Shown here one piece after another: positions 25,243 to 33,967 of a stretch of 51,704 nucleotides of DNA (its first letter is position 1; each line of letters opens with the position of its first letter). The stretch lies in NCBI GenBank assembly GCA_029561455.1, contig JAKQIY010000048.1, positions 1-51,704 on the forward strand. The letters are read 5' to 3'. The notes beneath the pieces are model-generated. The model ran no database searches. It saw only the letters and a program-made list of their open reading frames with translations, and was not told the origin of the DNA. The position numbers and the translations under genes are program-made. Source of the stretch: a bacterium. GTDB lineage: Bacteria > Zhuqueibacterota > Zhuqueibacteria > Residuimicrobiales > Krinioviventaceae.

Positions 25243-25267
25243 TTTATCCTCAAACTAAAATCGAAAA

Positions 25268-25867
25268 CTAATTACGCTGCCGTTTGGCTTCAAGCCAGTT
25301 AAAAAATCCAAGTACCAATCCAATAGTGATAAACGCGCCCGGGGGCAGAATCATAATCAGCATCGGCTCAAAACTGGTGCCCAGAATGGGGTATCCCAGC
25401 AAACTGCCGCTGCCGAGGATTTCACGAATTACGCCCAATAACACGAGGGCAAATGTAAAACCGATGCCCATTCCCAGGCCGTCCAGAGCAGACAGCCAGA
25501 CACTATTCTTGCCGGCAAAAGCCTCCGCCCGTGCCAGGATAATACAATTTACTACAATCAAAGGGACGAAAATACCGAGTGATTTATGAATTGCCGGTAA
25601 AAATCCAGCCATTGATAGATCAACCATAGTAACAAAAGTAGCAATGACAACAATATAGATACAAATTCTGATTTTTGCCGGGACAATTTTGCGGATCATC
25701 GAAATAATAACATTTGAAAAGATCAACACAAAAGTGGCAGCCGCGCCCATACCCAGGCCATTAATGATCGAAGTGCTTACCGCCAGGGTTGGGCATAAGC
25801 CAATAACCTGCCTGAATATCGGGTTTTCCGCGTATATTCCTTTAGTTAACTCTTTAAATGCAGACAT
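25268..25867 (-). CDS. rnfE: Electron transport complex subunit RnfE
   Basis: This 199-residue homologue of RnfA forms the antiparallel partner in the membrane part of Rnf. Conserved cysteines occur in IGLCPTLAVS (residue 24) and VNCIILARAEAF (about 111). GLGMGIGFTFALVLLGVIREILGSG is diagnostic for RnfE/NqrD. It starts 26 bases after rnfG. Confidence 0.96.
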   Translation of the reverse strand: MSAFKELTKGIYAENPIFRQVIGLCPTLAVSTSIINGLGMGAAATFVLIFSNVIISMIRKIVPAKIRICIYIVVIATFVTMVDLSMAGFLPAIHKSLGIFVPLIVVNCIILARAEAFAGKNSVWLSALDGLGMGIGFTFALVLLGVIREILGSGSLLGYPILGTSFEPMLIMILPPGAFITIGLVLGFFNWLEAKRQRN

Positions 25868-25893
25868 GCTTGCCTCAATATAACATATTAAAA

Positions 25894-26469
25894 TTAATTA
25901 TCAGTTTTTATAATTGTCAGCATATCTTCGTAACCGAAGACAATTGAATTGGTCAACGCCCGCGAAGAAATAGTTGCGCCGGTAATGCTTTGAATTTCGC
26001 CGCCGTCCTTGTCCACCGCCAAACTTGCCGGAAACTTGCCGATAAACTGTTGCAAAAACCAGGGTTCTTTATCGCCATACTTGATCTGGTTTACTTTGGT
26101 GCCCAAACCCGGCGTTTCGGCCTGGTACATTACTTTCAGGCCAATTATACTTCCGGCGGTGTCGACGCCCACAATAGATTCAATGGTACTTGAATAGCCA
26201 TCCCCTTTAGCCACAAATGCATACCCTACCAGGGTAGTTTTGGTGGTATCGGTATATGCTTTAAACAACTGTAAATTTTTATCATTGGTAATTTCAGTAA
26301 CAGTCTTAATATCCGCTCCGGGCAGGGCGCTGATTTTGGCTAAATCCAGGGCTTCCTGTTTTTTTGCCTCGATGCGCGGTTTGGTAACGGAATAAATAGC
26401 CGCCAGCGAAGTGGCTGCAATAATATTGATCAAAAATAGCAGTCCGCCTAATTTTAATATATCTTTCAT
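25894..26469 (-). CDS. rnfG: Electron transport complex subunit RnfG
   Basis: The true start is the ATG at 26469, which overlaps the rnfD stop as ATGA and has GGAGG upstream; a longer frame reaching 26637 would run through rnfD. The product has 191 residues, an N-terminal anchor (about 6-27) and a periplasmic FMN-binding domain. FMN is attached to a threonine in the ITGATISS motif, Thr166 here. APTPGLGTKV-type residues (AETPGLGTKV, 117-126) are also typical. It passes electrons between RnfD and RnfC/RnfB-side carriers. Confidence 0.95.
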   Translation of the reverse strand: MKDILKLGGLLFLINIIAATSLAAIYSVTKPRIEAKKQEALDLAKISALPGADIKTVTEITNDKNLQLFKAYTDTTKTTLVGYAFVAKGDGYSSTIESIVGVDTAGSIIGLKVMYQAETPGLGTKVNQIKYGDKEPWFLQQFIGKFPASLAVDKDGGEIQSITGATISSRALTNSIVFGYEDMLTIIKTDN

Positions 26470-27500
26470 TTCTTTATCGTTCCTCCAAACACCCTGGGTT
26501 TTGTCCAGCGGTCCAGCAGGGGGGTTAGTAAATTCATAAGTAAAATTGAATAAGAAACACCTTCCGGGTATCCACCGATCTGCCGGATTAAAACGGTGAG
26601 CGCGCCGCAGCCGACGCCAAAGATAATCCGTCCCCAAAATGTGGAAGGCGAAGTAACCATATCCGTAGCCATAAAAAATGCGCCGAGAATCAAGCCGCCG
26701 GAAAAGATATGAAAAATAACATACCCGGTGAACAGGCCCTCCTTGCCGCCGAAAATCCAGCTTAACAGGGCAACAGTGGCAATGTAGGTAAAGGGAATTT
26801 TCCAGCCGATATAACGCTTGTAGAGAAGAAATGCCGCGCCGATCAACAATAAAAACACCGAGGTTTCGCCCAAACAGCCACCCACATTTCCCCAGAACAA
26901 ATTGCCGATAGAGCCGGATAATTCAATCCAGGCCTGTTTGGCTTCATTAACCCGTTCCAATGGGAATTGGGATGAATTTTGTAAAATGCCTTTACAGGCT
27001 TTTAGCACATTCAGCGGGGTGGCGCCGGTAATTACATCGATGCCGGAAATCGTGCCGTTGCGCGGGGCCAGACTGAAATTTGTCATGTGGGTAGGCCACG
27101 AAGCCAGCAGAAATGCCCGGCCCAGCAACGCCGGGTTCATGGGATTGAATCCCAGGCCGCCGAAAATAAACTTGCCAATAGCTATGGCAAATACTGAACC
27201 GATTGCCGGCATCCACAGCGGTACCTGGGCGGAAACGTTGAATGTCAGCAGCAAACCGGTCAATAAAGCGCTGCCGTCGCTGATGGTCATGGGCTTTTTG
27301 GTCAGTTTACAGAGTACGGCTTCGGTGGCAAGCGCGGAAACAATGCCGATGATTATCAGCCATAACGCCCGTAAACCAAAGAAATAAACCGCGCCCGCTG
27401 CCGCCGGTAATAATGCTATGGATACGGAATACATTATTTTCGGAACGGATTCATGGTCAAAAATATGCGGCGAACTGGAGACAAAATATTTCTTTTCCAT
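26466..27500 (-). CDS. rnfD: Electron transport complex subunit RnfD
   Basis: This subunit has about 344 residues from the ATG at 27500 (a TTG one codon earlier is also in frame). It has eight to ten membrane segments and carries covalent FMN at the threonine of the ITGATPL motif, near residue 161. GLGFNPMNPALLGRAFLLASWP and the C-terminal GGYPEGVSYSILLMNLLTPLLDRW are strong family signatures. AAAGAG lies upstream of the start. It overlaps rnfG by four bases. Confidence 0.96.
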   Translation of the reverse strand: MEKKYFVSSSPHIFDHESVPKIMYSVSIALLPAAAGAVYFFGLRALWLIIIGIVSALATEAVLCKLTKKPMTISDGSALLTGLLLTFNVSAQVPLWMPAIGSVFAIAIGKFIFGGLGFNPMNPALLGRAFLLASWPTHMTNFSLAPRNGTISGIDVITGATPLNVLKACKGILQNSSQFPLERVNEAKQAWIELSGSIGNLFWGNVGGCLGETSVFLLLIGAAFLLYKRYIGWKIPFTYIATVALLSWIFGGKEGLFTGYVIFHIFSGGLILGAFFMATDMVTSPSTFWGRIIFGVGCGALTVLIRQIGGYPEGVSYSILLMNLLTPLLDRWTKPRVFGGTIKK

Positions 27501-27543
27501 CAATAATTACTCTTTAGATATATGTTATTGCCGGACTCTTCTC

Positions 27544-28887
27544 TCAACCGGCCTTTTTCATGGATTTAATAACCTGGGACTTGCCATATTTTATCAGATG
27601 CACAAGATTGATATGCGCCGGGCAAACATAAGCGCAGGAGCCACATTCGATACAATCCAAAATATTATGCTTTTTAGCGGCGTCGAAATATTCAGCCTTG
27701 ACATACGCGCCCAGCATTTTCGGTAGCAAGCCCATCGGGCACACATCGATACAACGCGCGCAAGAAATACATACCGATTCTTTGAATCTCCGGCTGTCAT
27801 GTTCATTCAGAACCAATAGTCCCGAAGTACCTTTGATAACTGGCGCTTCAAGTGAGGATTGTGCCAAACCCATCATGGGGCCGCCCATAATGATCTTGCC
27901 GGTATCCTCCGCCAGGCCGCCGCAAAATTCAAAAAGATAAGAAAACGGTGTGCCGATGCGGGTGAGTACATTTTTTGTCTCTTTAACGCCTTTGCCGGTA
28001 ACGGTTACTACCCGCTCTATCAGGGGTTGCCGGAAGGCAATCGCATCGTAAACTGCCGCGGCAGTACCGACGTTTTGCACAACACAACCGACATCCATCG
28101 GTAAACGTCCTGCCGGAACAGTGCGTCCGGTGATGGCTTTGATAAGCTGTTTTTCAGCACCCTGCGGGTATTTAACATGCAGCGGGACAACCGCATAGGG
28201 CAAACCCGATTTGGCGATCAATCCCTGCATGATGCGGATGGCGTCCGGCTTGTTCTTTTCAATGCCGATATATGCCTTTTTCACACCGAGGATCTTGACC
28301 AGTAACTGCATGCCCGAGACGATCTTTTCTGCCTGTTCCAACATCAGGCGATGATCGGACGTCAAATACGGTTCACACTCGACGCCGTTGATGATCAATA
28401 TTTCAATGGTCTTGTCCGGTGGGGGGCTTAGTTTAACATGGGTGGGGAAAGTAGCTCCTCCCAAACCGGCTAATCCGGCGGATTGAACGCGCGCCAGCAT
28501 CTCTTTTTTATCCAGGTTTAAATAATCGTCCTGGTAAGCAATGTCGGGGACACGGTTATCCTGCCCGTCGCTTTCGATAACAATCGACAACACCGGGGCG
28601 CCCAATGGATGCGGCCGCATTTCCACTGCCGTTACCGTACCGGAGATAGAGGCATGTGAAGGCACGGAGACAAAACCGCCGCTCTCGGTTACCGGCTGCC
28701 CGGAAAGCACCTGGTCGCCTTTTTGTACAATGGGCTTTGAAGGCGCGCCGATGTGCTGTTGCACCGGGATTACTACAAACGGCGGCAGCGGGCATTTTTC
28801 AATGGCTTTTTGATCCGTACCCTTTTTACTATCAGGTGGATGTATGCCGCCGGAAAAAGATTTCGATTTCAAAAATCCCAAAATCAC
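27544..28887 (-). CDS. rnfC: Electron transport complex subunit RnfC
   Basis: This 447-residue peripheral subunit binds FMN and NADH, and two 4Fe-4S clusters are ligated by Cys373, 376, 379, 383 and Cys412, 415, 418, 422. GGIHPPDSK near the N-terminus, GLGGATFPTHVKL (141-153) and INGVECEPYLTSDHRLM mark the family. The start is a GTG at 28887 with weak ribosome-binding context. A TTG a few codons further in, closer to the usual start before SFSGGIHPP, is possible. It begins the five-gene rnfCDGEA operon; no rnfB is present on either side. The preceding gene is nrdR, 83 bases away. Confidence 0.95.
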   Translation of the reverse strand: MILGFLKSKSFSGGIHPPDSKKGTDQKAIEKCPLPPFVVIPVQQHIGAPSKPIVQKGDQVLSGQPVTESGGFVSVPSHASISGTVTAVEMRPHPLGAPVLSIVIESDGQDNRVPDIAYQDDYLNLDKKEMLARVQSAGLAGLGGATFPTHVKLSPPPDKTIEILIINGVECEPYLTSDHRLMLEQAEKIVSGMQLLVKILGVKKAYIGIEKNKPDAIRIMQGLIAKSGLPYAVVPLHVKYPQGAEKQLIKAITGRTVPAGRLPMDVGCVVQNVGTAAAVYDAIAFRQPLIERVVTVTGKGVKETKNVLTRIGTPFSYLFEFCGGLAEDTGKIIMGGPMMGLAQSSLEAPVIKGTSGLLVLNEHDSRRFKESVCISCARCIDVCPMGLLPKMLGAYVKAEYFDAAKKHNILDCIECGSCAYVCPAHINLVHLIKYGKSQVIKSMKKAG

Positions 28888-28970
28888 TCCGAAATTTAAT
28901 TATTTGTAAAAATTATATATTTGCCAAGGCTGGATGTTACAATTTATGGAGGGTTTGGATAAAAGTTTAT

Positions 28971-29414
28971 TTATAATTTTTTCAACTCTTTAATAAATTC
29001 TTCTTTGGCCTGAAAGTTTTTATATACCGAAGCAAATCTTACATAGGCTACTTCATCCAATTCCTTCAACGCATCCATAACCATTTCGCCAACTTTTTGC
29101 GACTTTACTTCTTCCAGTCCCTGATCGCGTAAATCATATTCAATTTTTGTTATGATCTGTTCGATGGAGGTTACTGAAACAGGTCTTTTAATACAGGCGA
29201 CCTGAATACTTTTGAATAATTTTTTTCTGTCAAACTCTTCCCGCCGGCTATCCTGTTTAATGATCATCAGCGGGAATTCATCAATTTGCTCACTGGTAGT
29301 GAAGCGCCGTTTACATTTAATACACTCCCGGCGGCGGCGGATCATCTGGCCGCCGTCGCGGGTGCGTGAATCTATCACCCTGGTATCGTGATAACTGCAA
29401 AACGGACATTTCAT
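28971..29414 (-). CDS. nrdR: Transcriptional repressor NrdR
   Basis: This 147-residue regulator has a zinc ribbon made by Cys3, Cys6, Cys31 and Cys34 (CPFC ... CIKC) for DNA binding to NrdR boxes of ribonucleotide reductase genes. An ATP-cone nucleotide sensor follows (about 46-136, PLMIIKQDSRREEFDRKKLFKSI). Length and layout match the family exactly. It follows glyA by 68 bases, a frequent gene pairing. No reductase gene is in the window, so its targets lie elsewhere. Confidence 0.97.
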   Translation of the reverse strand: MKCPFCSYHDTRVIDSRTRDGGQMIRRRRECIKCKRRFTTSEQIDEFPLMIIKQDSRREEFDRKKLFKSIQVACIKRPVSVTSIEQIITKIEYDLRDQGLEEVKSQKVGEMVMDALKELDEVAYVRFASVYKNFQAKEEFIKELKKL

Positions 29415-29482
29415 CTGACAAGCAGTCTCAATTTATTTATAAAACCAGCCCGAACTGCCATGCGGCGCGGGTAAATTTTACA

Positions 29483-30775
29483 TTATACCCGATACAACGG
29501 AAAACGGTCGCACAATTCCTTGACCTGTTTTTTAACGTTGATCCTGATATTTTCATCATTTATATTCAACAATACTTTATCTATCAATTCCGCAATCAAC
29601 CGCATTTCAGCTTCCTTCATACCTCGCGTAGTCATCGCCGGGGTGCCAACCCGAATACCGCTGGTAATGGCCGGGGTTTGGTCGTCAAAGGGAACCATGT
29701 TTTTATTAACGGTGATGCCGGCTTCTTCCAGAGCTTTTTCGCTGGCCTTGCCGGTCAAGCCATGGTTGCGCAGGTCGATCAGCATAACATGCGTATCGGT
29801 ACCGCCGGAAACAATATGATAGCCGCGCTGCTGCAGGGCGCCGGCCAGGGCCTGGGCATTTTTGATTACCTGGCGCTGGTATTCGATAAAATCGGGCTGC
29901 AAGGCTTCTTTAAAGGCCACGGCTTTGGCGGCAATAACATGCATCAAGGGTCCGCCCTGGAAACCGGGGAAGACGTTGGAATCGACAATCTCTGAAAATT
30001 TCTTTAGACGTCCTTTAGCCGCAGTAATTCCCATATCGTTCTCGCCATCTTTGCCGATCAGGATCATGCCGCCGCGCGGGCCGCGCAGGGTTTTATGTGT
30101 TGTGGTTGTTACAATGTGGCAATGTTCAATGGGACTCTTGATCAAACCGGCAGCTATTAAACCGGCCGGATGAGCAATATCGGACATAAGACGGGCATTG
30201 ATCTTGTCGGCAATCTGCCGGAAGGTTTTGTAATCAATTTCACGGGAATAGGCGCTGGCGCCGGTAATGATCAGCTTGGGGCGTTCGCGCAGGGCAATCT
30301 CTTCCACCTGGTTCATATCGATATAGCCGGTTTGATCCACGCCATAATGTACCATTTTGAAAAAACGACCGGAAAAATTCGCCGGACTGCCATGCGTTAA
30401 ATGACCGCCATGCGATAAATTCATGCCCATTACGGTGTCGCCATAATTGATATAACTGAAATAAGCGGCCATGTTCGCCTGTGAACCGGAATGCGGCTGC
30501 ACATTGGCATAATCAGCTTTGAATAACTGTTTGGCGCGTTCACGGGCCAAGTTTTCAACCACATCGACATACTCGCAACCGCCATAGTAGCGTTTTGCGG
30601 GGTATCCCTCTGCATATTTATTGGTCATAATCTGCCCCATAGCCTGCAACACCTGCAAGCTGACGAAATTCTCGGAAGCGATCAGTTCCAGTTTATCATT
30701 CTGGCGCTCTGTTTCGTGGATAATCGCCTGGAAAACATCCGGATCAAAATCATGTAATTGCATCAAATTATTCAT
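29483..30775 (-). CDS. glyA: Serine hydroxymethyltransferase
   Basis: This 430-residue cytosolic enzyme uses pyridoxal phosphate to interconvert serine plus tetrahydrofolate with glycine plus methylene-tetrahydrofolate. The cofactor lysine is Lys228 in [14 protein letters not shown]. Other landmarks are [33 protein letters not shown] and [19 protein letters not shown] is the likely ribosome-binding site. It begins six bases after the rpiB stop, so the two are one transcription unit that continues into nrdR. Confidence 0.98.
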   Translation of the reverse strand: MNNLMQLHDFDPDVFQAIIHETERQNDKLELIASENFVSLQVLQAMGQIMTNKYAEGYPAKRYYGGCEYVDVVENLARERAKQLFKADYANVQPHSGSQANMAAYFSYINYGDTVMGMNLSHGGHLTHGSPANFSGRFFKMVHYGVDQTGYIDMNQVEEIALRERPKLIITGASAYSREIDYKTFRQIADKINARLMSDIAHPAGLIAAGLIKSPIEHCHIVTTTTHKTLRGPRGGMILIGKDGENDMGITAAKGRLKKFSEIVDSNVFPGFQGGPLMHVIAAKAVAFKEALQPDFIEYQRQVIKNAQALAGALQQRGYHIVSGGTDTHVMLIDLRNHGLTGKASEKALEEAGITVNKNMVPFDDQTPAITSGIRVGTPAMTTRGMKEAEMRLIAELIDKVLLNINDENIRINVKKQVKELCDRFPLYRV

Positions 30776-30781
30776 TAAATA

Positions 30782-31222
30782 TTACTTTCCGGTTAAATCA
30801 TGAATTTTATCGACGCGTAATTTATGCCGTCCGCCTTCAAAGGAGGTCGATAAAAACTTGTCCACAATTTTTTTAGCTTCATCGGCAGTGGTCGTGCGTC
30901 CGCCTAACGCCAGGATATTGGCGTCGTTATGCTGCCGGGCTTTTTCCGCCATATATTCGTTACAACACAGGGCGGCGCGCACTCCTTTTATCTTGTTAGC
31001 GGTAATGGAAATGCCGATGCCTGTGCCGCAGACCAGAATACCAAACTCTTGTTCACCGGCAACGACACTTTTAGCAACTTTAACGGCAAAATCGGGATAG
31101 TCCACCCTGTCGGTATTATAGCAGCCCATATCGGTAACAGTAATGTTCCTGGATTGTAAATACTCTTTTACTTGTTCCTTTAATTCAAAACCGGCGTGAT
31201 CTGAACCTAAAGCAATAGACAT
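30782..31222 (-). CDS. rpiB: Ribose-5-phosphate isomerase B
   Basis: This 146-residue RpiB/LacAB-family enzyme interconverts ribose-5-phosphate and ribulose-5-phosphate. GSDHAGFELK at the N-terminus binds phosphate, Cys65 in GILVCGTGIGIS is the catalytic cysteine, and NDANILALGGR is also diagnostic. ATG 31222 is chosen because GGAG lies six bases upstream; a TTG at 31234 is inferior. It leads the rpiB-glyA-nrdR unit. Confidence 0.96.
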   Translation of the reverse strand: MSIALGSDHAGFELKEQVKEYLQSRNITVTDMGCYNTDRVDYPDFAVKVAKSVVAGEQEFGILVCGTGIGISITANKIKGVRAALCCNEYMAEKARQHNDANILALGGRTTTADEAKKIVDKFLSTSFEGGRHKLRVDKIHDLTGK

Positions 31223-31262
31223 GAACTGCTCCAAAAGATATCTGAGAATTTATCAAGATAAG

Positions 31263-31286
31263 AATGGAGAGCAAGCGCTCTCCATT
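31263..31286. terminator. Hairpin between the TPR gene and rpiB
   Basis: AATGGAGAGC (31263-31272) pairs perfectly with GCTCTCCATT (31277-31286) around four bases. It follows the stop of the minus-strand TPR gene by about 25 bases. The T content after the stem is moderate (TTCTTATCTTG), so this is a plausible terminator. Confidence 0.6.
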
Positions 31287-31309
31287 AGACACCTATCGGG
31301 GTATAAAAA

Positions 31310-32587
31310 TCAATAAATCCATTTATAACAATCGAGTTCCGCTTTAGTTTTGTTGGGGAACATGAACTCATCTTGTTTGCTGGGAATATCAACTGCAATA
31401 TAATTCATTTTATTTTTGGCCTGATCGGCAAATTGCGCATCATTTGCTGCCTGCCGGTATTCATCATAAGCCAACTTGTAAACCAGCTTGTCATCGATAT
31501 TGACAACTTTTTTATCTCTTTGCCCAATACAGTCGTCGGCGGTTGCTTCAAAAATTGAACCTTTGACAATATGCGCATAACCGTAACTGCTGTTGATCTT
31601 AATAGCCGTATTAATTACGGTACGCGCTTTGGAGAACTGTTTCAGTTCCCGGTAACAGGCGGCCATTTCACTGATCACTTTGATATGATCGGCCTGAATT
31701 GCCAGGGCTTTTTCATAAGAAGCAATTGCTTCACGGTATTGTTCATTGTTCTGCAAGGCATTGCCAAGATACTCATGCGCACGGACATCATCCGGCTTTT
31801 TACCCAGATACATGGTGAATTTTTCTGCGGATTTTTTGTATTCGGCAATTTTAAAATACTGCTCACCCAGGGTGAACATTAAATTGGTATCTTCGCTGTT
31901 TTTGGTAAGAGCCTCTTCATTAGCAGCAATAATATCGTTTATATCGCCGCCGGTTGAACCGATGAGTCTGGCATAGGTACCCTGGGCGTCAGCGTCCGCC
32001 GGATCGATCGCCACGATCTTTTTATAAGTTTCCAGTGCTTCATCGAGCCGGTTTTCAGCAATTAATAAAGTACCCAGAGATTTGTAATCTTCAACCTTGT
32101 TCGGATCGAGTTCAATAGTTTTCTGGTATTCTTCAATAGCTTCAGATTGTTCACCTTTTGCCGCCAGCAAATAGGCGCGCATTCTGTGATTATGTATTTT
32201 CTGCGGTGCACGTTCGGTTCCCAAAGCAAAAACCATCAGGGCGCTGTCCGGCACTTCCAGTTTCATATAAGACTGGCCCAGGAAAGTAAATACATCCTGG
32301 AACCGGTTGATGGTATCCAGATTGACCACTTTCCAAAACGGTTTAATGGCATCGCGGTAATTTTTATTTTTGTAATGCTCATTAGCTATACTGAAATTCA
32401 AATCCAGTTGATAAGTATAAGCCTTGAACAATGAATCCTGAATGGCTTTTTGACGTTCGGGACTGACTTGTACCTCTTGCCCGCCGGTGGTGGCGCAGCC
32501 GGTAAACAAACCAGAAACTGTTATTAATGCTGCGACCAATACAGCGATGACGATCAATCCTTTAAACCATTTCCCTTGCAAATTCAC
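31310..32587 (-). CDS. TPR-repeat lipoprotein
   Basis: This 425-residue protein has a hydrophobic leader (about 9-29) that ends in GLFTGC, a lipobox-like site with Cys31 as the lipidated residue. Roughly eight tetratricopeptide repeats span about 60-345, for example AIEEYQKTIELDPNKVEDYKSLG, EALETYKKIVAIDPADADA and AIASYEKALAIQADHIKVI. TPR lipoproteins scaffold envelope complexes; no enzyme domain is visible. A C-terminal region (about 360-425) after the repeats is not familiar. A role beside the barrel gene that precedes it is suggested only by proximity. Confidence 0.85.
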   Translation of the reverse strand: MNLQGKWFKGLIVIAVLVAALITVSGLFTGCATTGGQEVQVSPERQKAIQDSLFKAYTYQLDLNFSIANEHYKNKNYRDAIKPFWKVVNLDTINRFQDVFTFLGQSYMKLEVPDSALMVFALGTERAPQKIHNHRMRAYLLAAKGEQSEAIEEYQKTIELDPNKVEDYKSLGTLLIAENRLDEALETYKKIVAIDPADADAQGTYARLIGSTGGDINDIIAANEEALTKNSEDTNLMFTLGEQYFKIAEYKKSAEKFTMYLGKKPDDVRAHEYLGNALQNNEQYREAIASYEKALAIQADHIKVISEMAACYRELKQFSKARTVINTAIKINSSYGYAHIVKGSIFEATADDCIGQRDKKVVNIDDKLVYKLAYDEYRQAANDAQFADQAKNKMNYIAVDIPSKQDEFMFPNKTKAELDCYKWIY

Positions 32588-32719
32588 TGTGATACCTCCT
32601 CTTAAACATGAAACAAATAATTATTAAAAACTTAAAAAATCAAATGTAAAATGCAATTATAATAAAGTAAATTTTAGTTAAATATATGTTTAAATGCAAG
32701 ATTTTTTTTAAGGTATTTA

Positions 32720-33922
32720 TTAATGATGTCTCTGGAACCACAACTCCGAGCCGGTAATGCTGCCGGTGAAGCGAAACACAGTCTCATTATAATTTTTCGT
32801 ATCGGCGCCGGCTCTTTTACCTGCTTCTATCGTCAGATCGACCCGGCCATAATTTCTATGGAACGGAAAACCGAGCCCGGCGCTGACAAATTGTTCTGCT
32901 ACTGTATGACCGGAGAAATCGTGATAGGGCAAAACGGCATAATAATAACCAAACCGGTAGGAAATGCGGCGGTGGTAATTGGCCAGGGGGGCGTCGGTAT
33001 CCTGGTATTCGAGGCCGGTGCTCACCCGCCAGTAATTTTTAAATTCATAATCGCGGATCTCGTGGTAATCTTGCCATAATTGATTGTAATAATCGAGAGC
33101 GACTAGTACTTTGGAAAACTTGCCGGCAGCGCCCAGTCCGTAACTCAAAGGATAATCCAGTTTGGTGGTAAACTGATCATATTGCTTGGAACTGCCCAGG
33201 GTGGTTTTATTATCCAGGTTCAGGCGGCTTTTACTCTTGAAAACCATACCCAGCGTCAGTTGAGGAGTTGCTTTAATCCAGGCGCCGCAATCATAACTCA
33301 CGCCCCACAAGTGGCTGACGATTTCATCGGCAGCTTCAACATAAGAGCCATCGTCGAACTCGGTTTTCCATTCTTCATTAAATGTGCCGAAATTAAAATT
33401 GGCAGTGGCGCCAACTCTGATCCGGTCGTTAATCTTGTATTGCAAGCCCAAAGTGCCGGCGCTTAAGCCGCCATTGCCCCGCACCAGGCGTGTGTAATTT
33501 ACATAGTAGGTGCTGTTATTGCTGGACAATGTATACTTGGAGGTGGTGAGAGATTTGACTGAAACCAGCAGCAACACCCGCTTTTGCACTGGCACTACAA
33601 AATAGAAACCTGAAGGATTACCATTCCGGGTAGTAACACTGTTTTCATTTTCTTTACTGCCGGTCATATCGTAACAGGCATTGACCGAAACAGTAGTTAA
33701 GCCATTAACATCAATTGCAGCAATATTCATAGAATTTACAGCAAACCGTTCAATCACCCCCAGGCCGGCGCCGCCCATACCCACAGCTTTGGGAGACACA
33801 AAATAATTTGGTAAACCCAGCCCCATGGCCGAATAGTAAGAATCACCAAAGGCATTGGGTAATAAACTAAAAATCATACAAACGGTTAAAATAATTATAC
33901 GTATATTTTTATTGAATTTCAT
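32720..33922 (-). CDS. Outer-membrane beta-barrel protein, PorV/FadL-like
   Basis: Read from the ATG at 33922 (AGGA six bases upstream), the product has 400 residues and a signal peptide (1 to about 26, ending NAFGD). The mature start GLGLPNYFVSPKAVGMGGAGLGV, followed by NSMNIAAID, is typical of the PorV/UPF0164 group of FadL-like barrels. Alternating amphipathic strands run to the end. PorV is the shuttle for type IX secretion cargo in Bacteroidetes and a sorting-tail protein is present in this window. The match is only at the N-terminal motif, so a general outer-membrane porin-like role is the safe reading. Confidence 0.7.
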   Translation of the reverse strand: MKFNKNIRIIILTVCMIFSLLPNAFGDSYYSAMGLGLPNYFVSPKAVGMGGAGLGVIERFAVNSMNIAAIDVNGLTTVSVNACYDMTGSKENENSVTTRNGNPSGFYFVVPVQKRVLLLVSVKSLTTSKYTLSSNNSTYYVNYTRLVRGNGGLSAGTLGLQYKINDRIRVGATANFNFGTFNEEWKTEFDDGSYVEAADEIVSHLWGVSYDCGAWIKATPQLTLGMVFKSKSRLNLDNKTTLGSSKQYDQFTTKLDYPLSYGLGAAGKFSKVLVALDYYNQLWQDYHEIRDYEFKNYWRVSTGLEYQDTDAPLANYHRRISYRFGYYYAVLPYHDFSGHTVAEQFVSAGLGFPFHRNYGRVDLTIEAGKRAGADTKNYNETVFRFTGSITGSELWFQRHH

Positions 33923-33967
33923 AGCCGATCCTGTAATTTTTTTACACATTCAACCTGTCTTTTAGAT

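Noticed and set aside
26470-26637. Longer N-terminus for RnfG
   Set aside because: The extra residues overlap rnfD in another frame and are not like RnfG; ATG 26469 gives the ATGA overlap and the normal anchor.
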